Assembly (NCBI GenBank): GCA_030740295.1
Contig: JASLXP010000144.1
Span: forward strand, 1-19,566
Source of the DNA: Planctomycetota bacterium
GTDB taxonomy: Bacteria; Planctomycetota; PUPC01; JACPCR01
DNA length: 19,566 nt
Direction: 5' to 3'
Both the position numbers and the translations under genes were made by a program. The notes under the pieces are model-generated. The model worked only from the letters and a program-made list of their open reading frames with translations. It ran no database searches and was not told the DNA's origin. How positions within the stretch are numbered: position 1 is the first letter of the stretch; the number at the start of each line of letters is the position of its first letter. Of the stretch, positions 7,399-14,068 are shown one piece after another.

Positions 7399-8301
7399 AT
7401 GAAGAAAAATCCGGCCCAATATCTGAATCCAGACATTATTCAGCAGGTCACCCGGCTCGACCTCAAGGCGAAGTTCATCGTCGAGGGATTCATCGCCGGA
7501 TTGCACCGCAGCCCGTTTCACGGATTCAGCACTGAATTTTCCGAGCACCGCAAATACAACCTGGGAGATGAGATTAAATCGATCGACTGGGGCGTGTACG
7601 CCAAGACTGATAAGTATTACATTCGCAAGTACGAGGCGGAGACGAATCTCGAATGCTTCCTTATTGTCGATATGAGCGAATCCATGGGATACCGGTACGA
7701 CGAGACCCAGGTCACAAAACTCGAATATGCCACCTACCTGGCCGCAGCCATGGGTTACCTCATGACGAAGCAACAGGATCCCGTCGGGCTGATCACGTTC
7801 GATACCAGGATTCGCGATTTCATGGGCTGCCGCAGTAAACGGGATCACCTCGTATCCATCATCAGCGCGCTCAGCAAGAACAAACCGGGCGGCCAAACCA
7901 ATTTTGAACAGGCCATCCTTCACGCTTCAGGTCTCATTCGTCATCGCGGACTGGTGGTCGTGTTCTCCGATCTGCTGGACGACCCGGAGAAGGTCATCCA
8001 GGGCATCCACAATCTGCGTTTCCGCGGACACGAGGTGATCGTGTTTCACATCCTGGACGCCGCGGAGGTGGACTTTCCTTTCAAGGGCGTGACGATTTTT
8101 GAGGACGTGGAATCGGACGCGCATGTGCAGGTAGACCCGGATACTGTCAGGGAAGGTTATCAAGAACAGATAAACGCTTTGATCGAGACCTACCGTGACG
8201 AATGCCGAAACGCTGATGTGGATTACGTGCAGGTGACAACGTCGACGCCATTCGACAAAGCGCTCCTGGAGTTTCTGATGCGGCGAGAGCGAAAGTGCTG
8301 A
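7399..8301 (+). CDS. DUF58 domain protein with vWA-type MIDAS
   Basis: This 300-residue protein is the compact form of DUF58 proteins. It has the diagnostic HRSPFHGFSTEFSEHRKY and GDEIKSIDWGVYAKTDKYYIRKYEAET stretches (about 36-82). A von Willebrand factor A-like region follows, with MIDAS DMSES (Asp91, Ser93, Ser95), a Thr in GGQTNF, and VVVFSDLLDD. Such proteins have no known enzymatic reaction; they often act with MoxR AAA+ ATPases and BatA-type vWA proteins in assembly or stress functions. Here no MoxR or Bat gene is in the neighbourhood. Instead the stop codon lies 2 bp before the ATG of a fused ABC permease, so the two are almost certainly co-translated. There are no membrane segments. 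The ATG at 7399 lacks a clear Shine-Dalgarno but gives the usual family N-terminus. Family is firm; role is unknown. Confidence 0.9.
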   Translation: MKKNPAQYLNPDIIQQVTRLDLKAKFIVEGFIAGLHRSPFHGFSTEFSEHRKYNLGDEIKSIDWGVYAKTDKYYIRKYEAETNLECFLIVDMSESMGYRYDETQVTKLEYATYLAAAMGYLMTKQQDPVGLITFDTRIRDFMGCRSKRDHLVSIISALSKNKPGGQTNFEQAILHASGLIRHRGLVVVFSDLLDDPEKVIQGIHNLRFRGHEVIVFHILDAAEVDFPFKGVTIFEDVESDAHVQVDPDTVREGYQEQINALIETYRDECRNADVDYVQVTTSTPFDKALLEFLMRRERKC

Positions 8302-8303
8302 GC

Positions 8304-10103
8304 ATGCGAGCCTCGCTACCACGAATCCTGATAACGCAGTTGCTGGAGCTCCTTTTCCAGGCGGCGCTGTTGTGCGTCGTGCTGTGCCTGTTTGTTAGAG
8401 TTTTCAGCTTCGGCGAAACCGCGGTCGATTTCACCAGGCCGGCGGACCTGTTCGAGACCCGGGCCGGGTACAGCATCTTCAGCCGAATCCTCGATGGCAC
8501 CTGGCTTTCGGTCCAACTCATCGGCGGCGCATTGTTCTTGAGCACGATTGCCGCGGTTGCTCTGGGATGGCTGATGGTTCTTTTTCCTGCGGCCGGAGCG
8601 GTCCGATTTCCACTGTTGCTGCTCTCCGCCTTTCCTGTTTTCGCGCTTGGCTACTGGCTGCGGACGTCGAGCGATCTGCCCTATCTGCTGCAGGCGATGG
8701 CAGTGCTGGCGGTTGGCGATCTGGTTCTCATGTCACTCACATCACGGATCGCTCAGGAGCTGCATCGCGAGCTGAAGCGCGGCTACATTCTGTCGGCGCG
8801 CGCGAGAGGCGCGGCTGCGTGGAGGCAGTACTGGCGGCGTCTGCTCGTGATCGCCTGCGAATCGGTGCGGCCGCGGCTGCCGTTTCTGCTGGGCTCATCG
8901 GTAGTGGTTGAGAGTGTGTTCGCTTTGGATGGTCTCGGACTTCTCGCGGTGAACTCCGTGCGCAACGGCGAAGTCGCCGTTCTGCTCTGGCTGGCTGTGC
9001 TGTCGCTGATGGTGGTAAGGATGGCTTCGTTGTTCATCGAGCTCTTGCGAACATGGCTCACGCCGGAAACGCAGCAGAAGAGAAGTGCGTCCGGAGCAGG
9101 GCTCTGGCAGCTCGTTTCCGAGACTCTGGCCGCGCTGTCTTCGTTGGTATCGGGGACCAGGCTCGAAGCCTTTGATGGTGATTACTCTTCCCGTGAAGGG
9201 ATGGCTGTCCAGACGAAATCAGAGAAAGCGCCAAGCGGTCTTTTCACGGGTCTCAGACATCGGCCTCTGTTCGATCGCATATTAATCGTGGCAGGTCTTT
9301 CTTGGGGTGCACTTTCTCTTCTTTTTCTGCTGTTCTGCTTTTTCGGCGGGAGGTCCGTCAAACAGACCGGCAATCCACTCGAATTGCAGTTTCAGGCGCC
9401 GTCTTCCACGCACTGGCTAGGCCTCGACGAAGACGGACAGGACATCCTCGACCGGATACGGGTCGCGGGGAGGATGCTCACGCCGCCCTGCCTGGCGACT
9501 CTGGTTGGGGTCATCCTGCTGGCTTCGCCGCTCGGCCTGCTGAGCGGGTATTACGAAACGCGGACGGCGCGACTCGTGGAGCGGCTTTTCGATGTGCTTG
9601 ACTCGGTACCGAAGCTTGTGCTGGTGCTGCTGGCGATCGTCGTCTTCGAGGTCAGAGGCGCCTACCTCTGGAAGATCATTCCGTTCATCGGGATGACGTT
9701 TGCGCCCGCGATCTTTTACCAGGTCCGTGAAGGCGCGCTTCTCCTGCGGCAGCGTCTGTTCGTCGAGCGGGCCCGGGCCCTTGGCTGTTCTGAGCCGCGC
9801 ATCGTCTTTCTGCACATCCTCTGGAAAAACTGCCTGCACCGCGTCGTAATCGCCAGCGCATTTATTCTTGGAGGCATCATTCTGATGGATGGTTCCATCG
9901 GCTACCTCAATCTGTCGCAACCGGATTATCCTACCTGGGGCGGTCTGGTCGCCGAGGGGATCGCTTCCGCCGACGATACCAGGGGGACATCGGTGAGCTT
10001 CAACTCATGGGCCCTGTGGGGCCCGGCCGGAGTGCTGGCGATGATGCTGATGTCCTTCACGCTCGCGGCAGAGGCGCTGGAAAGATTGTGGACGAGGGAT
10101 TGA
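8304..10103 (+). CDS. Fused DppB-DppC-type ABC transporter permease
   Basis: One 599-residue chain holds both permease halves of a peptide/nickel-type importer. The N-terminal half (about 1-250) is DppB-like, with several membrane segments, the cytoplasmic EAA loop around 165-187 (ARARGAAAWRQYWRRLL), and a VVVESVFALDGLG segment (200-212). A hydrophilic linker spans about 252-320. The C-terminal half (about 321-599) is DppC-like: HWLGLDEDGQDILDRI (370-385), a GLLSGYY turn, and a second EAA loop at 488-509 (ERARALGCSEPRI, HILWKN). Normally these are two separate proteins of about 300 residues. The N half is shorter than usual. A GTG at 8295 in the same frame would overlap the DUF58 stop by 7 bp; I prefer the ATG at 8304. 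No binding protein or OppD/F-type ATPase is nearby, so the remaining subunits must lie elsewhere or the complex is atypical. Confidence 0.88.
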   Translation: MRASLPRILITQLLELLFQAALLCVVLCLFVRVFSFGETAVDFTRPADLFETRAGYSIFSRILDGTWLSVQLIGGALFLSTIAAVALGWLMVLFPAAGAVRFPLLLLSAFPVFALGYWLRTSSDLPYLLQAMAVLAVGDLVLMSLTSRIAQELHRELKRGYILSARARGAAAWRQYWRRLLVIACESVRPRLPFLLGSSVVVESVFALDGLGLLAVNSVRNGEVAVLLWLAVLSLMVVRMASLFIELLRTWLTPETQQKRSASGAGLWQLVSETLAALSSLVSGTRLEAFDGDYSSREGMAVQTKSEKAPSGLFTGLRHRPLFDRILIVAGLSWGALSLLFLLFCFFGGRSVKQTGNPLELQFQAPSSTHWLGLDEDGQDILDRIRVAGRMLTPPCLATLVGVILLASPLGLLSGYYETRTARLVERLFDVLDSVPKLVLVLLAIVVFEVRGAYLWKIIPFIGMTFAPAIFYQVREGALLLRQRLFVERARALGCSEPRIVFLHILWKNCLHRVVIASAFILGGIILMDGSIGYLNLSQPDYPTWGGLVAEGIASADDTRGTSVSFNSWALWGPAGVLAMMLMSFTLAAEALERLWTRD

Positions 10104-10158
10104 TGCAAGCGAACGAAGGCCACGATGCGAAAGCGAAAAATCCCGTCGCAGCACGATC

Positions 10159-10896
10159 TTAAAACGCATACGTAAATGCCACGCCGGCAAACCAGCCGTC
10201 CTCTTCGATATCGATGATGTCGACGGTGTCATCGTATTCGATGGTTTTCTTCAGGTAGCCGATCTCCAGGCTGATGTATTGAATGGGCGTAACGCCTATG
10301 ACTGCCTGGTATTCGACGAATGAATTATCATCGAAAGCGATACCGTTTACCTGACCATACAGATGGAAGTAATCGTTCGGGTCGTAGCGAACATTCAGGC
10401 CCAGCGACGGTATGGGAATGCTCTGGCTGTAATTCTCATTCAGGTTGTTCGTCGAGTCCTGAATCCGGACCTTTGCATCGTAGAGATCCACTTTGAAGAG
10501 CGGCGAGATGCTGAAGTGAGTGCGATTGAAGAGGTCGTAATGGTATTGCAGCTCGTATTTGTCGTACTCAAACGCGCTGGTCACGCGGCTGGACGCGGTG
10601 AATGTCTGGCCCTGGAATTGAATGTTAACAGCGAGGGTAACGTCGCCCTGGTAATCCACGCTCAGATACCGAAACCAGAGATGGTGCTTGTCACCGTCCA
10701 TTCGAAGAAATCCTCCGACGGTAGAATCGTCTTTCAGGCCCAGGGTATTCTCAACGTCGATGCTTGTGCCGTTGGACTGGACGGTGCCGGAGATACCGAA
10801 ATCCTGATAAACGCCCCCGATGGATGTTTCGAATGCGTGGGTGGTGGTGAGAGCGGTGAAAACAGGCACGAGCAAGACAGCAATGGAACGTGTCAT
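10159..10896 (-). CDS. Outer-membrane beta-barrel protein (unnamed)
   Basis: The start at 10896 gives 245 residues beginning MTRSIAVLLVPVFTALTTTHAF, a classic Sec signal peptide with likely cleavage after THA. The mature part alternates polar and hydrophobic residues, is rich in Tyr, Phe, Asp and Asn (HHLWFRYLSVDYQGDVTLAV, YELQYHYDL, YFHLYGQVNG), and ends VAFTYAF with a C-terminal phenylalanine. These features mark a small outer-membrane barrel of about 8-10 strands. I cannot give a named family; MipA/OmpW-like size is possible. A GGAGG Shine-Dalgarno (10903-10907) lies 6 nt before the ATG; the frame extends upstream to 11058, but without a start signal. A candidate promoter lies just upstream. 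The YHS-domain gene ends 168 bp upstream on the same strand, so partial co-transcription is possible. Confidence 0.85.
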   Translation of the reverse strand: MTRSIAVLLVPVFTALTTTHAFETSIGGVYQDFGISGTVQSNGTSIDVENTLGLKDDSTVGGFLRMDGDKHHLWFRYLSVDYQGDVTLAVNIQFQGQTFTASSRVTSAFEYDKYELQYHYDLFNRTHFSISPLFKVDLYDAKVRIQDSTNNLNENYSQSIPIPSLGLNVRYDPNDYFHLYGQVNGIAFDDNSFVEYQAVIGVTPIQYISLEIGYLKKTIEYDDTVDIIDIEEDGWFAGVAFTYAF

Positions 10897-10942
10897 CGGA
10901 GACCTCCAGAATATCGAAATTGAACCGCACGGACGGGGCAGG

Positions 10943-10970
10943 TTTGTACCAGAATCACGGAACCAATCAA
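10943..10970 (-). promoter_or_regulatory. Candidate sigma-70-like promoter for the barrel gene
   Basis: On the minus strand TTGATT (10965-10970) and TACAAA (10943-10948) are separated by 16 nt and lie about 47 nt before the barrel gene ATG. Both boxes are close to consensus. This is seen in sequence only; the organism's sigma specificity is unknown. Confidence 0.45.
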
Positions 10971-11064
10971 GGATGTCCGAGCCGCTGCTCGATGCTCCGG
11001 GAAAAATAAGACAACTGCCAAATGTGAACTCAGCAGCGATTAACTCTGCAACCTGCATACAAAA

Positions 11065-11742
11065 TCACTTGTTTTTCCTGGCTTTGAACTCGGCCACGTA
11101 CTTTGCCGGATTCTTGTTGAAAGCTGCCTTGCAGCCGGAGCAGCAGATATAGAATTTCTCGCCCTGGTATGTGACCCTGCTCGTGCCCAGGCCCTGCGTG
11201 ACTACACATTTCGGGCCCGTGTCTTCACGAGCAAAGCCGCCCGGCAGGGAGCACCCGACATCACAGACCTTGCGAGAGCCGAGGGATTTGTTCCACAGGT
11301 AACGATTGTAATGCAGAAGTGTGAATTGTAGTGACTCACGGCTGCGGTCCAGCTTGAGCACATATTTGTTTCTCACTTTGTTGCCACGGTAGACCTCTTT
11401 TTTGTTCTTGGCGTTCACAGCGGTGAACACGTACTGCTTTTTGGCCAAGTCGTACGTCATCTTGCCGGATTTGAAAAACTTGCTGTTTTCGAATGTCGCA
11501 GTGATGGCCACCTCATCCTCGGCCAGCTTCCATTTCCAACTCACATTCTCCCGCCAGTGACGCTGGTTGCGTTTGATCTTTTTGTCCTTGAGCTCGCCGG
11601 TGCATTCCCATTCGGCAATGATTTTGTTGAAATCCTTCAGCGCGTCTCTGATCGCATCCTGTTCCTTTTCCGACAGGGCAAAAACGGGAAGCGCGAAGGA
11701 TGCGGCGAGAGCGAGGGCGCGGATTGATCTTGCAGTATTGAT
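11065..11742 (-). CDS. Secreted YHS-domain (TRASH-like) protein; probable ATC start
   Basis: From codon 11742 the product is 225 residues. It begins with a Sec signal peptide (NTARSIRALALAASFALPVFA, positions 2 on, counting the ATC as residue 1), cleaved near VFA-LSEK. The middle is lysine- and tryptophan-rich, with strand-like repeats and no recognised domain. Near the C-terminus is Cys160-x3-Cys164, then a YHS-type module: Cys179-Val-Val, YQGEKFYICCSGC (Cys200, Cys201, Cys204), FNKNPAKYVAEF. YHS/TRASH domains bind metals such as copper or heavy-metal ions. An ideal AAAGGAGG Shine-Dalgarno (11750-11757) sits 7 nt before an ATC codon at 11742; the alternative is TTG at 11775, whose signal would coincide with the predicted transcription start. 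Its neighbour downstream is the outer-membrane barrel. The metal role is inferred from the domain only. Confidence 0.8.
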   Translation of the reverse strand: MNTARSIRALALAASFALPVFALSEKEQDAIRDALKDFNKIIAEWECTGELKDKKIKRNQRHWRENVSWKWKLAEDEVAITATFENSKFFKSGKMTYDLAKKQYVFTAVNAKNKKEVYRGNKVRNKYVLKLDRSRESLQFTLLHYNRYLWNKSLGSRKVCDVGCSLPGGFAREDTGPKCVVTQGLGTSRVTYQGEKFYICCSGCKAAFNKNPAKYVAEFKARKNK

Positions 11743-11749
11743 AGCTGTT

Positions 11750-11757
11750 CCTCCTTT
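11750..11757 (-). promoter_or_regulatory. Strong Shine-Dalgarno that argues for an ATC start codon
   Basis: The minus strand reads AAAGGAGG, the best ribosome-binding site in the window, with a 7-nt gap to ATC (11740-11742). No ATG, GTG or TTG lies in frame at a usable distance downstream of it. The upstream TTG at 11773-11775 is on the wrong side of the site. Confidence 0.6.
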
Positions 11758-11782
11758 GTCGCGGGTTTTTCTCAAGGGGCGG

Positions 11783-11812
11783 AAATTAAAGAGAATTCTC
11801 CCGGCTGTTCAA
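11783..11812 (-). promoter_or_regulatory. Candidate promoter for the YHS-domain gene
   Basis: On the minus strand TTGAAC (11807-11812) and TAATTT (11783-11788) are 18 nt apart. Transcription would begin near 11776, next to the TTG at 11775. The spacer contains GAGAATTCTC (11791-11800), a perfect 10 bp palindrome that could be an operator. Confidence 0.4.
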
Positions 11813-11821
11813 TTGACGTTC

Positions 11822-11849
11822 TTGTGGCCAATGGACACAGCTTTATACT
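11822..11849 (+). promoter_or_regulatory. Candidate promoter for the HEAT/DUF3179 gene
   Basis: TTGTGG (11822-11827) and TATACT (11844-11849) are separated by 16 nt. The start codon at 11887 is about 30 nt past the expected transcription start. The -10 is close to consensus and the -35 is moderate. Confidence 0.35.
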
Positions 11850-11886
11850 TCCAGGGCTGTAAAAGATTCCCGCTAACATCGACAAG

Positions 11887-13452
11887 ATGGAGATGTCCAC
11901 GAATTTAACTGGGAGCAAGTTTTTCGGTCCGGAAAAGCGTCCTGCGCGGAGGCGGCAGGCGTTGCTTTTCAGCTTCCTCGGTTCGCTGCTGGCATTCTGC
12001 CAGGGGTTTGTTCCCCTGCAGACCGCGTTTCATCAATGGTATTTCCGGAACGGCACGATGAATCAGCGGATGAACGCGGAGGCGCTGCTCATCCGGCAGG
12101 AGGCCCATTCGTTGCCTTTTCTCCTGGATTGCCTGGGTGAAAAGGATCAGGTCACCCGTGCCATGGCTCTGCACGCCATGGGAGAGATCCACGACAGAAG
12201 CGTTGTCGATCCAATCATTGCTATGCTGGGTACCCAAGACGAAACGCGTATCGTGAAGCAAGCCGCGGCGCTCGCCCTCGGACGGCTGGGGGACACGAGG
12301 GCCGGGCCGATTCTGATGGAGACATTGGATGGCGATTATCCTTTCCTCCGTTTCTTTGCCGGACTTTCCTTGTCACGGATGACGGGCCAGGGATACGCAA
12401 CGAATCGCCCGGCCTGGGAGAAATGGTGGCGGTCTCAGCCCAACCTGCCGCCGCTCCCTGTCCGTACCAGGCCGAAAGGATCGATGTTCCTCATCTCTAC
12501 GAAGGAACTCGCGAAGCGACATTTCTACAAAGGTGTCTATGGAACTGCTCAAGATAACATCCCCGCGATCACCCGTCCCATCTGGGTGAAGTCTGACAGT
12601 AAGGCCCTCTTCAAAGCCCTGGTCGATGAGAACACCAGGATTTATGGTGTCACAGGACCGGGCACACCGAGATCATTCATTCACAAGATTCTCGATTACC
12701 ACCAGGTGGTGAACTTTACTCTTGAAGGCCGAGACTGCGTCTTATTCGCCTGCCCTCTCGGCGGGTTCGCGTCCGCGTACTACGCAGATCTCGATGGGGC
12801 AAAGTATGCATTCGGAGTCTCCGGTTTCCTGCGGAATGGATCGCTCGTGCCTTATGACAAACAGACGGAGTCGTTCTGGAATCCCCTCGACGGCACCTGC
12901 ATCGCCGGCCCACGCAAAGGGCAACAGCTCGAGAGAATTCCCGTTGTGCAGTGCACATGGAGAGCCTGGCTGAAACGATACCCCGGCACCGACACGCTCT
13001 CCCCGGATTCATACCGGACGGGGATCTACTCCTCCCGTTATGTGATGCCGCTCTACCCTCGCGAGTATGAGCGAGATCGGCACTTCACTCCGCTGGATCA
13101 TGAAGACAAAGCGAAGAGGCTCCCAACGAAGGAACTCATCCTCGGTTTCAAGAAAGGGAAGGACTGCCGTGTTTACCCCACCTCTGTTCTCGCGAAATCA
13201 GGGGGCGTCATCAAAGACAGAGTGAACGGCGAAGAATTCCTTGTGCAGTGGGATGCGAGGAATCAGTTGCTCATTGCGCGATCCAAAAAAGGCAAGCTCC
13301 TCCCCCTTGTGCCGTCCTACTGGTTTGTATGGCACGCTTATTTTCCGGATACGGAGATATGGCAACCGCGCGGGGGGCCGAGCAGAGGCAAGGAGCGGGG
13401 AGACGGGGAGACGGAGATAGGGGGACGAGGGGATAGGCGGATGGGGGGTTAG
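11887..13452 (+). CDS. HEAT-repeat plus DUF3179 domain protein
   Basis: This 521-residue protein has a basic N-terminus and one hydrophobic segment (24-45: QALLFSFLGSLLAFCQGFVPLQ), which is a signal anchor or uncleaved signal. HEAT/PBS-lyase-like helical repeats follow at about 60-168 (ALHAMGEIHDRSVVDPIIAML, AALALGRLGDTRAGPIL). A DUF3179 domain covers about 220-490: DNIPAITRPIWV, GVTGPGTPRSFIHKILDYHQVVN, FACPLGGFASAYYADLDG, FGVSGFLRNGSLVPYDKQT and FWNPLDGTCIAGPRKGQQLE. DUF3179 has no established reaction. The usual CPLC pair is CPLGG here, so only Cys289 remains. The last 25-30 residues (from about 494) are Gly/Arg/Glu-rich and are encoded by a G-rich octamer repeat, so the ancestral end was probably near EIW (491-492). 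Two ATGs, at 11887 and 11893, are possible starts. Confidence 0.85.
   Translation: MEMSTNLTGSKFFGPEKRPARRRQALLFSFLGSLLAFCQGFVPLQTAFHQWYFRNGTMNQRMNAEALLIRQEAHSLPFLLDCLGEKDQVTRAMALHAMGEIHDRSVVDPIIAMLGTQDETRIVKQAAALALGRLGDTRAGPILMETLDGDYPFLRFFAGLSLSRMTGQGYATNRPAWEKWWRSQPNLPPLPVRTRPKGSMFLISTKELAKRHFYKGVYGTAQDNIPAITRPIWVKSDSKALFKALVDENTRIYGVTGPGTPRSFIHKILDYHQVVNFTLEGRDCVLFACPLGGFASAYYADLDGAKYAFGVSGFLRNGSLVPYDKQTESFWNPLDGTCIAGPRKGQQLERIPVVQCTWRAWLKRYPGTDTLSPDSYRTGIYSSRYVMPLYPREYERDRHFTPLDHEDKAKRLPTKELILGFKKGKDCRVYPTSVLAKSGGVIKDRVNGEEFLVQWDARNQLLIARSKKGKLLPLVPSYWFVWHAYFPDTEIWQPRGGPSRGKERGDGETEIGGRGDRRMGG
13372..13450 (+). repeat. G-rich repeat with about 8-nt period, overlapping the 3' end of the DUF3179 gene
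   Basis: The strand runs through tracts of four to six Gs at 13372-13377, 13397-13400, 13405-13408, 13420-13424, 13429-13432 and 13443-13448. From 13397 it follows an octamer pattern (GGGGAGAC, GGGGAGAC, GGAGATAG, GGGGACGA, GGGGATAG). It encodes the low-complexity C-terminal tail of the protein. The spaced G tracts could form G-quadruplexes in DNA or mRNA. A related repeat in inverted orientation lies at 14012-14068. Confidence 0.75.
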
Positions 13453-13598
13453 CCTTCAATCTTAATCTTTTGCAGACTTGGGATAGATGCAGCGTGCAGG
13501 CTCTCTTAGTCTTTATCGGCTTCAAGGCTGACTGTCGCACAGAGAAGATGAAGACTAAGACGAAGCTTATACCTCCAAGACGGAGTCATTTTGACGGA

Positions 13599-13649
13599 TT
13601 CAGGGGCGAAGCCCCGGGCTGTTTGCCTAGCCCAGCCCAACGGGCTGGG
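13599..13649 (+). repeat. REP-like block, left outer arm
   Basis: This 51 bp block contains two imperfectly linked hairpins: GGGGC-GAA-GCCCC (13603-13615) and CCCAGCCCAACGGGCTGGG (13631-13649), the latter an 8 bp stem with an AAC loop. They are joined by CGGGCTGTTTGCCTAG-like spacer sequence. The block recurs in inverse orientation at 13759-13809 with 49 of 51 bases matching. Confidence 0.85.
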
Positions 13650-13671
13650 TGAATGGTACAGAGATCTGAAA

Positions 13672-13687
13672 AGGGGCAACGCCCCGG
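13672..13687 (+). repeat. REP-like inner hairpin, left copy
   Basis: AGGGGC-AAC-GCCCCGG is a 5 bp stem with an AAC loop. An exact inverted copy of these 16 bases lies at 13723-13738. Confidence 0.75.
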
Positions 13688-13722
13688 CCATTTATTAGGA
13701 GGCCATTCATTGGGGCAAGTGA

Positions 13723-13738
13723 CCGGGGCGTTGCCCCT
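13723..13738 (-). repeat. REP-like inner hairpin, right copy
   Basis: This is the exact reverse complement of 13672-13687. Its loop reads GTT on the plus strand, so orientation is preserved, which a generic GC hairpin would not require. Confidence 0.75.
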
Positions 13739-13758
13739 AAGGATGATCTGCTCGAAAA

Positions 13759-13809
13759 CCCAGCCCGTTGGGCTGGGCTAGGCAAACGGCCCGGGGCTTT
13801 GCCCCTGAA
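13759..13809 (-). repeat. REP-like block, right outer arm
   Basis: Read on the minus strand this matches the left arm at 49 of 51 positions. The differences are the hairpin loop AAA in place of GAA and one C for T in the joining spacer. Together with the inner hairpins it makes a composite inverted element of about 211 bp (13599-13809). Confidence 0.85.
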
Positions 13810-14011
13810 AATTGTCTCAGATCCGTAGAATTGCCCTCGTCTCGGCTTACAAGGACGAAGAGCCAATGCACAGAATTAGCTTACTGTCACATGCCGTACA
13901 CACCGGGATGCCTAAAGGAGAGGACTTCACTTCAGTGCTGGCACCACTGTTATCTCACGCCGATGCAAGGGCAAGGAGTTCCCTTCGTGCTCCCGAGTGA
14001 GATTAGGTTTT

Positions 14012-14068
14012 CCCTTGTCTCCGTGTCCCTTTGCCCCCCTCTCCTTATCCCCTTGTCTCCTTGTCCCC
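14012..14068 (-). repeat. G-rich repeat with about 8-nt period, overlapping the 3' end of mtnA
   Basis: On the minus strand the sequence reads as octamers: GGGGACAA, GGAGACAA, GGGGATAA, GGAGAGGG, GGGCAAAG, GGACACGG. It supplies the last residues of MtnA (after VIG: DKETRG) and its TAA stop codon, which comes from GGGGATAA. It is the mirror partner of the repeat at 13372-13450. Confidence 0.75.

Larger units (their letters stand above)
13453..14044. other. 592 bp convergent intergenic region with nested inverted repeats and no supported gene
   Basis: The space between the DUF3179 gene and mtnA holds an inner head-to-head pair of REP-like hairpin blocks (13599-13809). Its ends carry the outer G-rich/C-rich repeats that extend into both genes. 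The flanks 13453-13598 and 13811-14005 show no convincing coding frame, tRNA or terminator. Short frames exist in both arms but are translations of the hairpins themselves. It is probably a mobile-element-derived or transcription-ending spacer. Confidence 0.7.

Noticed and set aside
3927..10103. The ABC ATPase (3927-4649) and fused permease (8304-10103) as one transporter
   Set aside because: The ATPase is of the LolD/MacB branch, the permease is of the dipeptide/nickel class, and three genes in mixed orientation separate them.
13599..13809. Possible CRISPR array
   Set aside because: Only two inverted blocks, no regular direct repeats or spacers, and no cas genes.
13506..13866. Short minus-strand frames over the intergenic hairpins, both translating peptides such as PSPAQRAG and RGFAP
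   Set aside because: They are translations of the REP-like repeats, as is the similar plus-strand frame from 13768; no ribosome-binding sites or family features.
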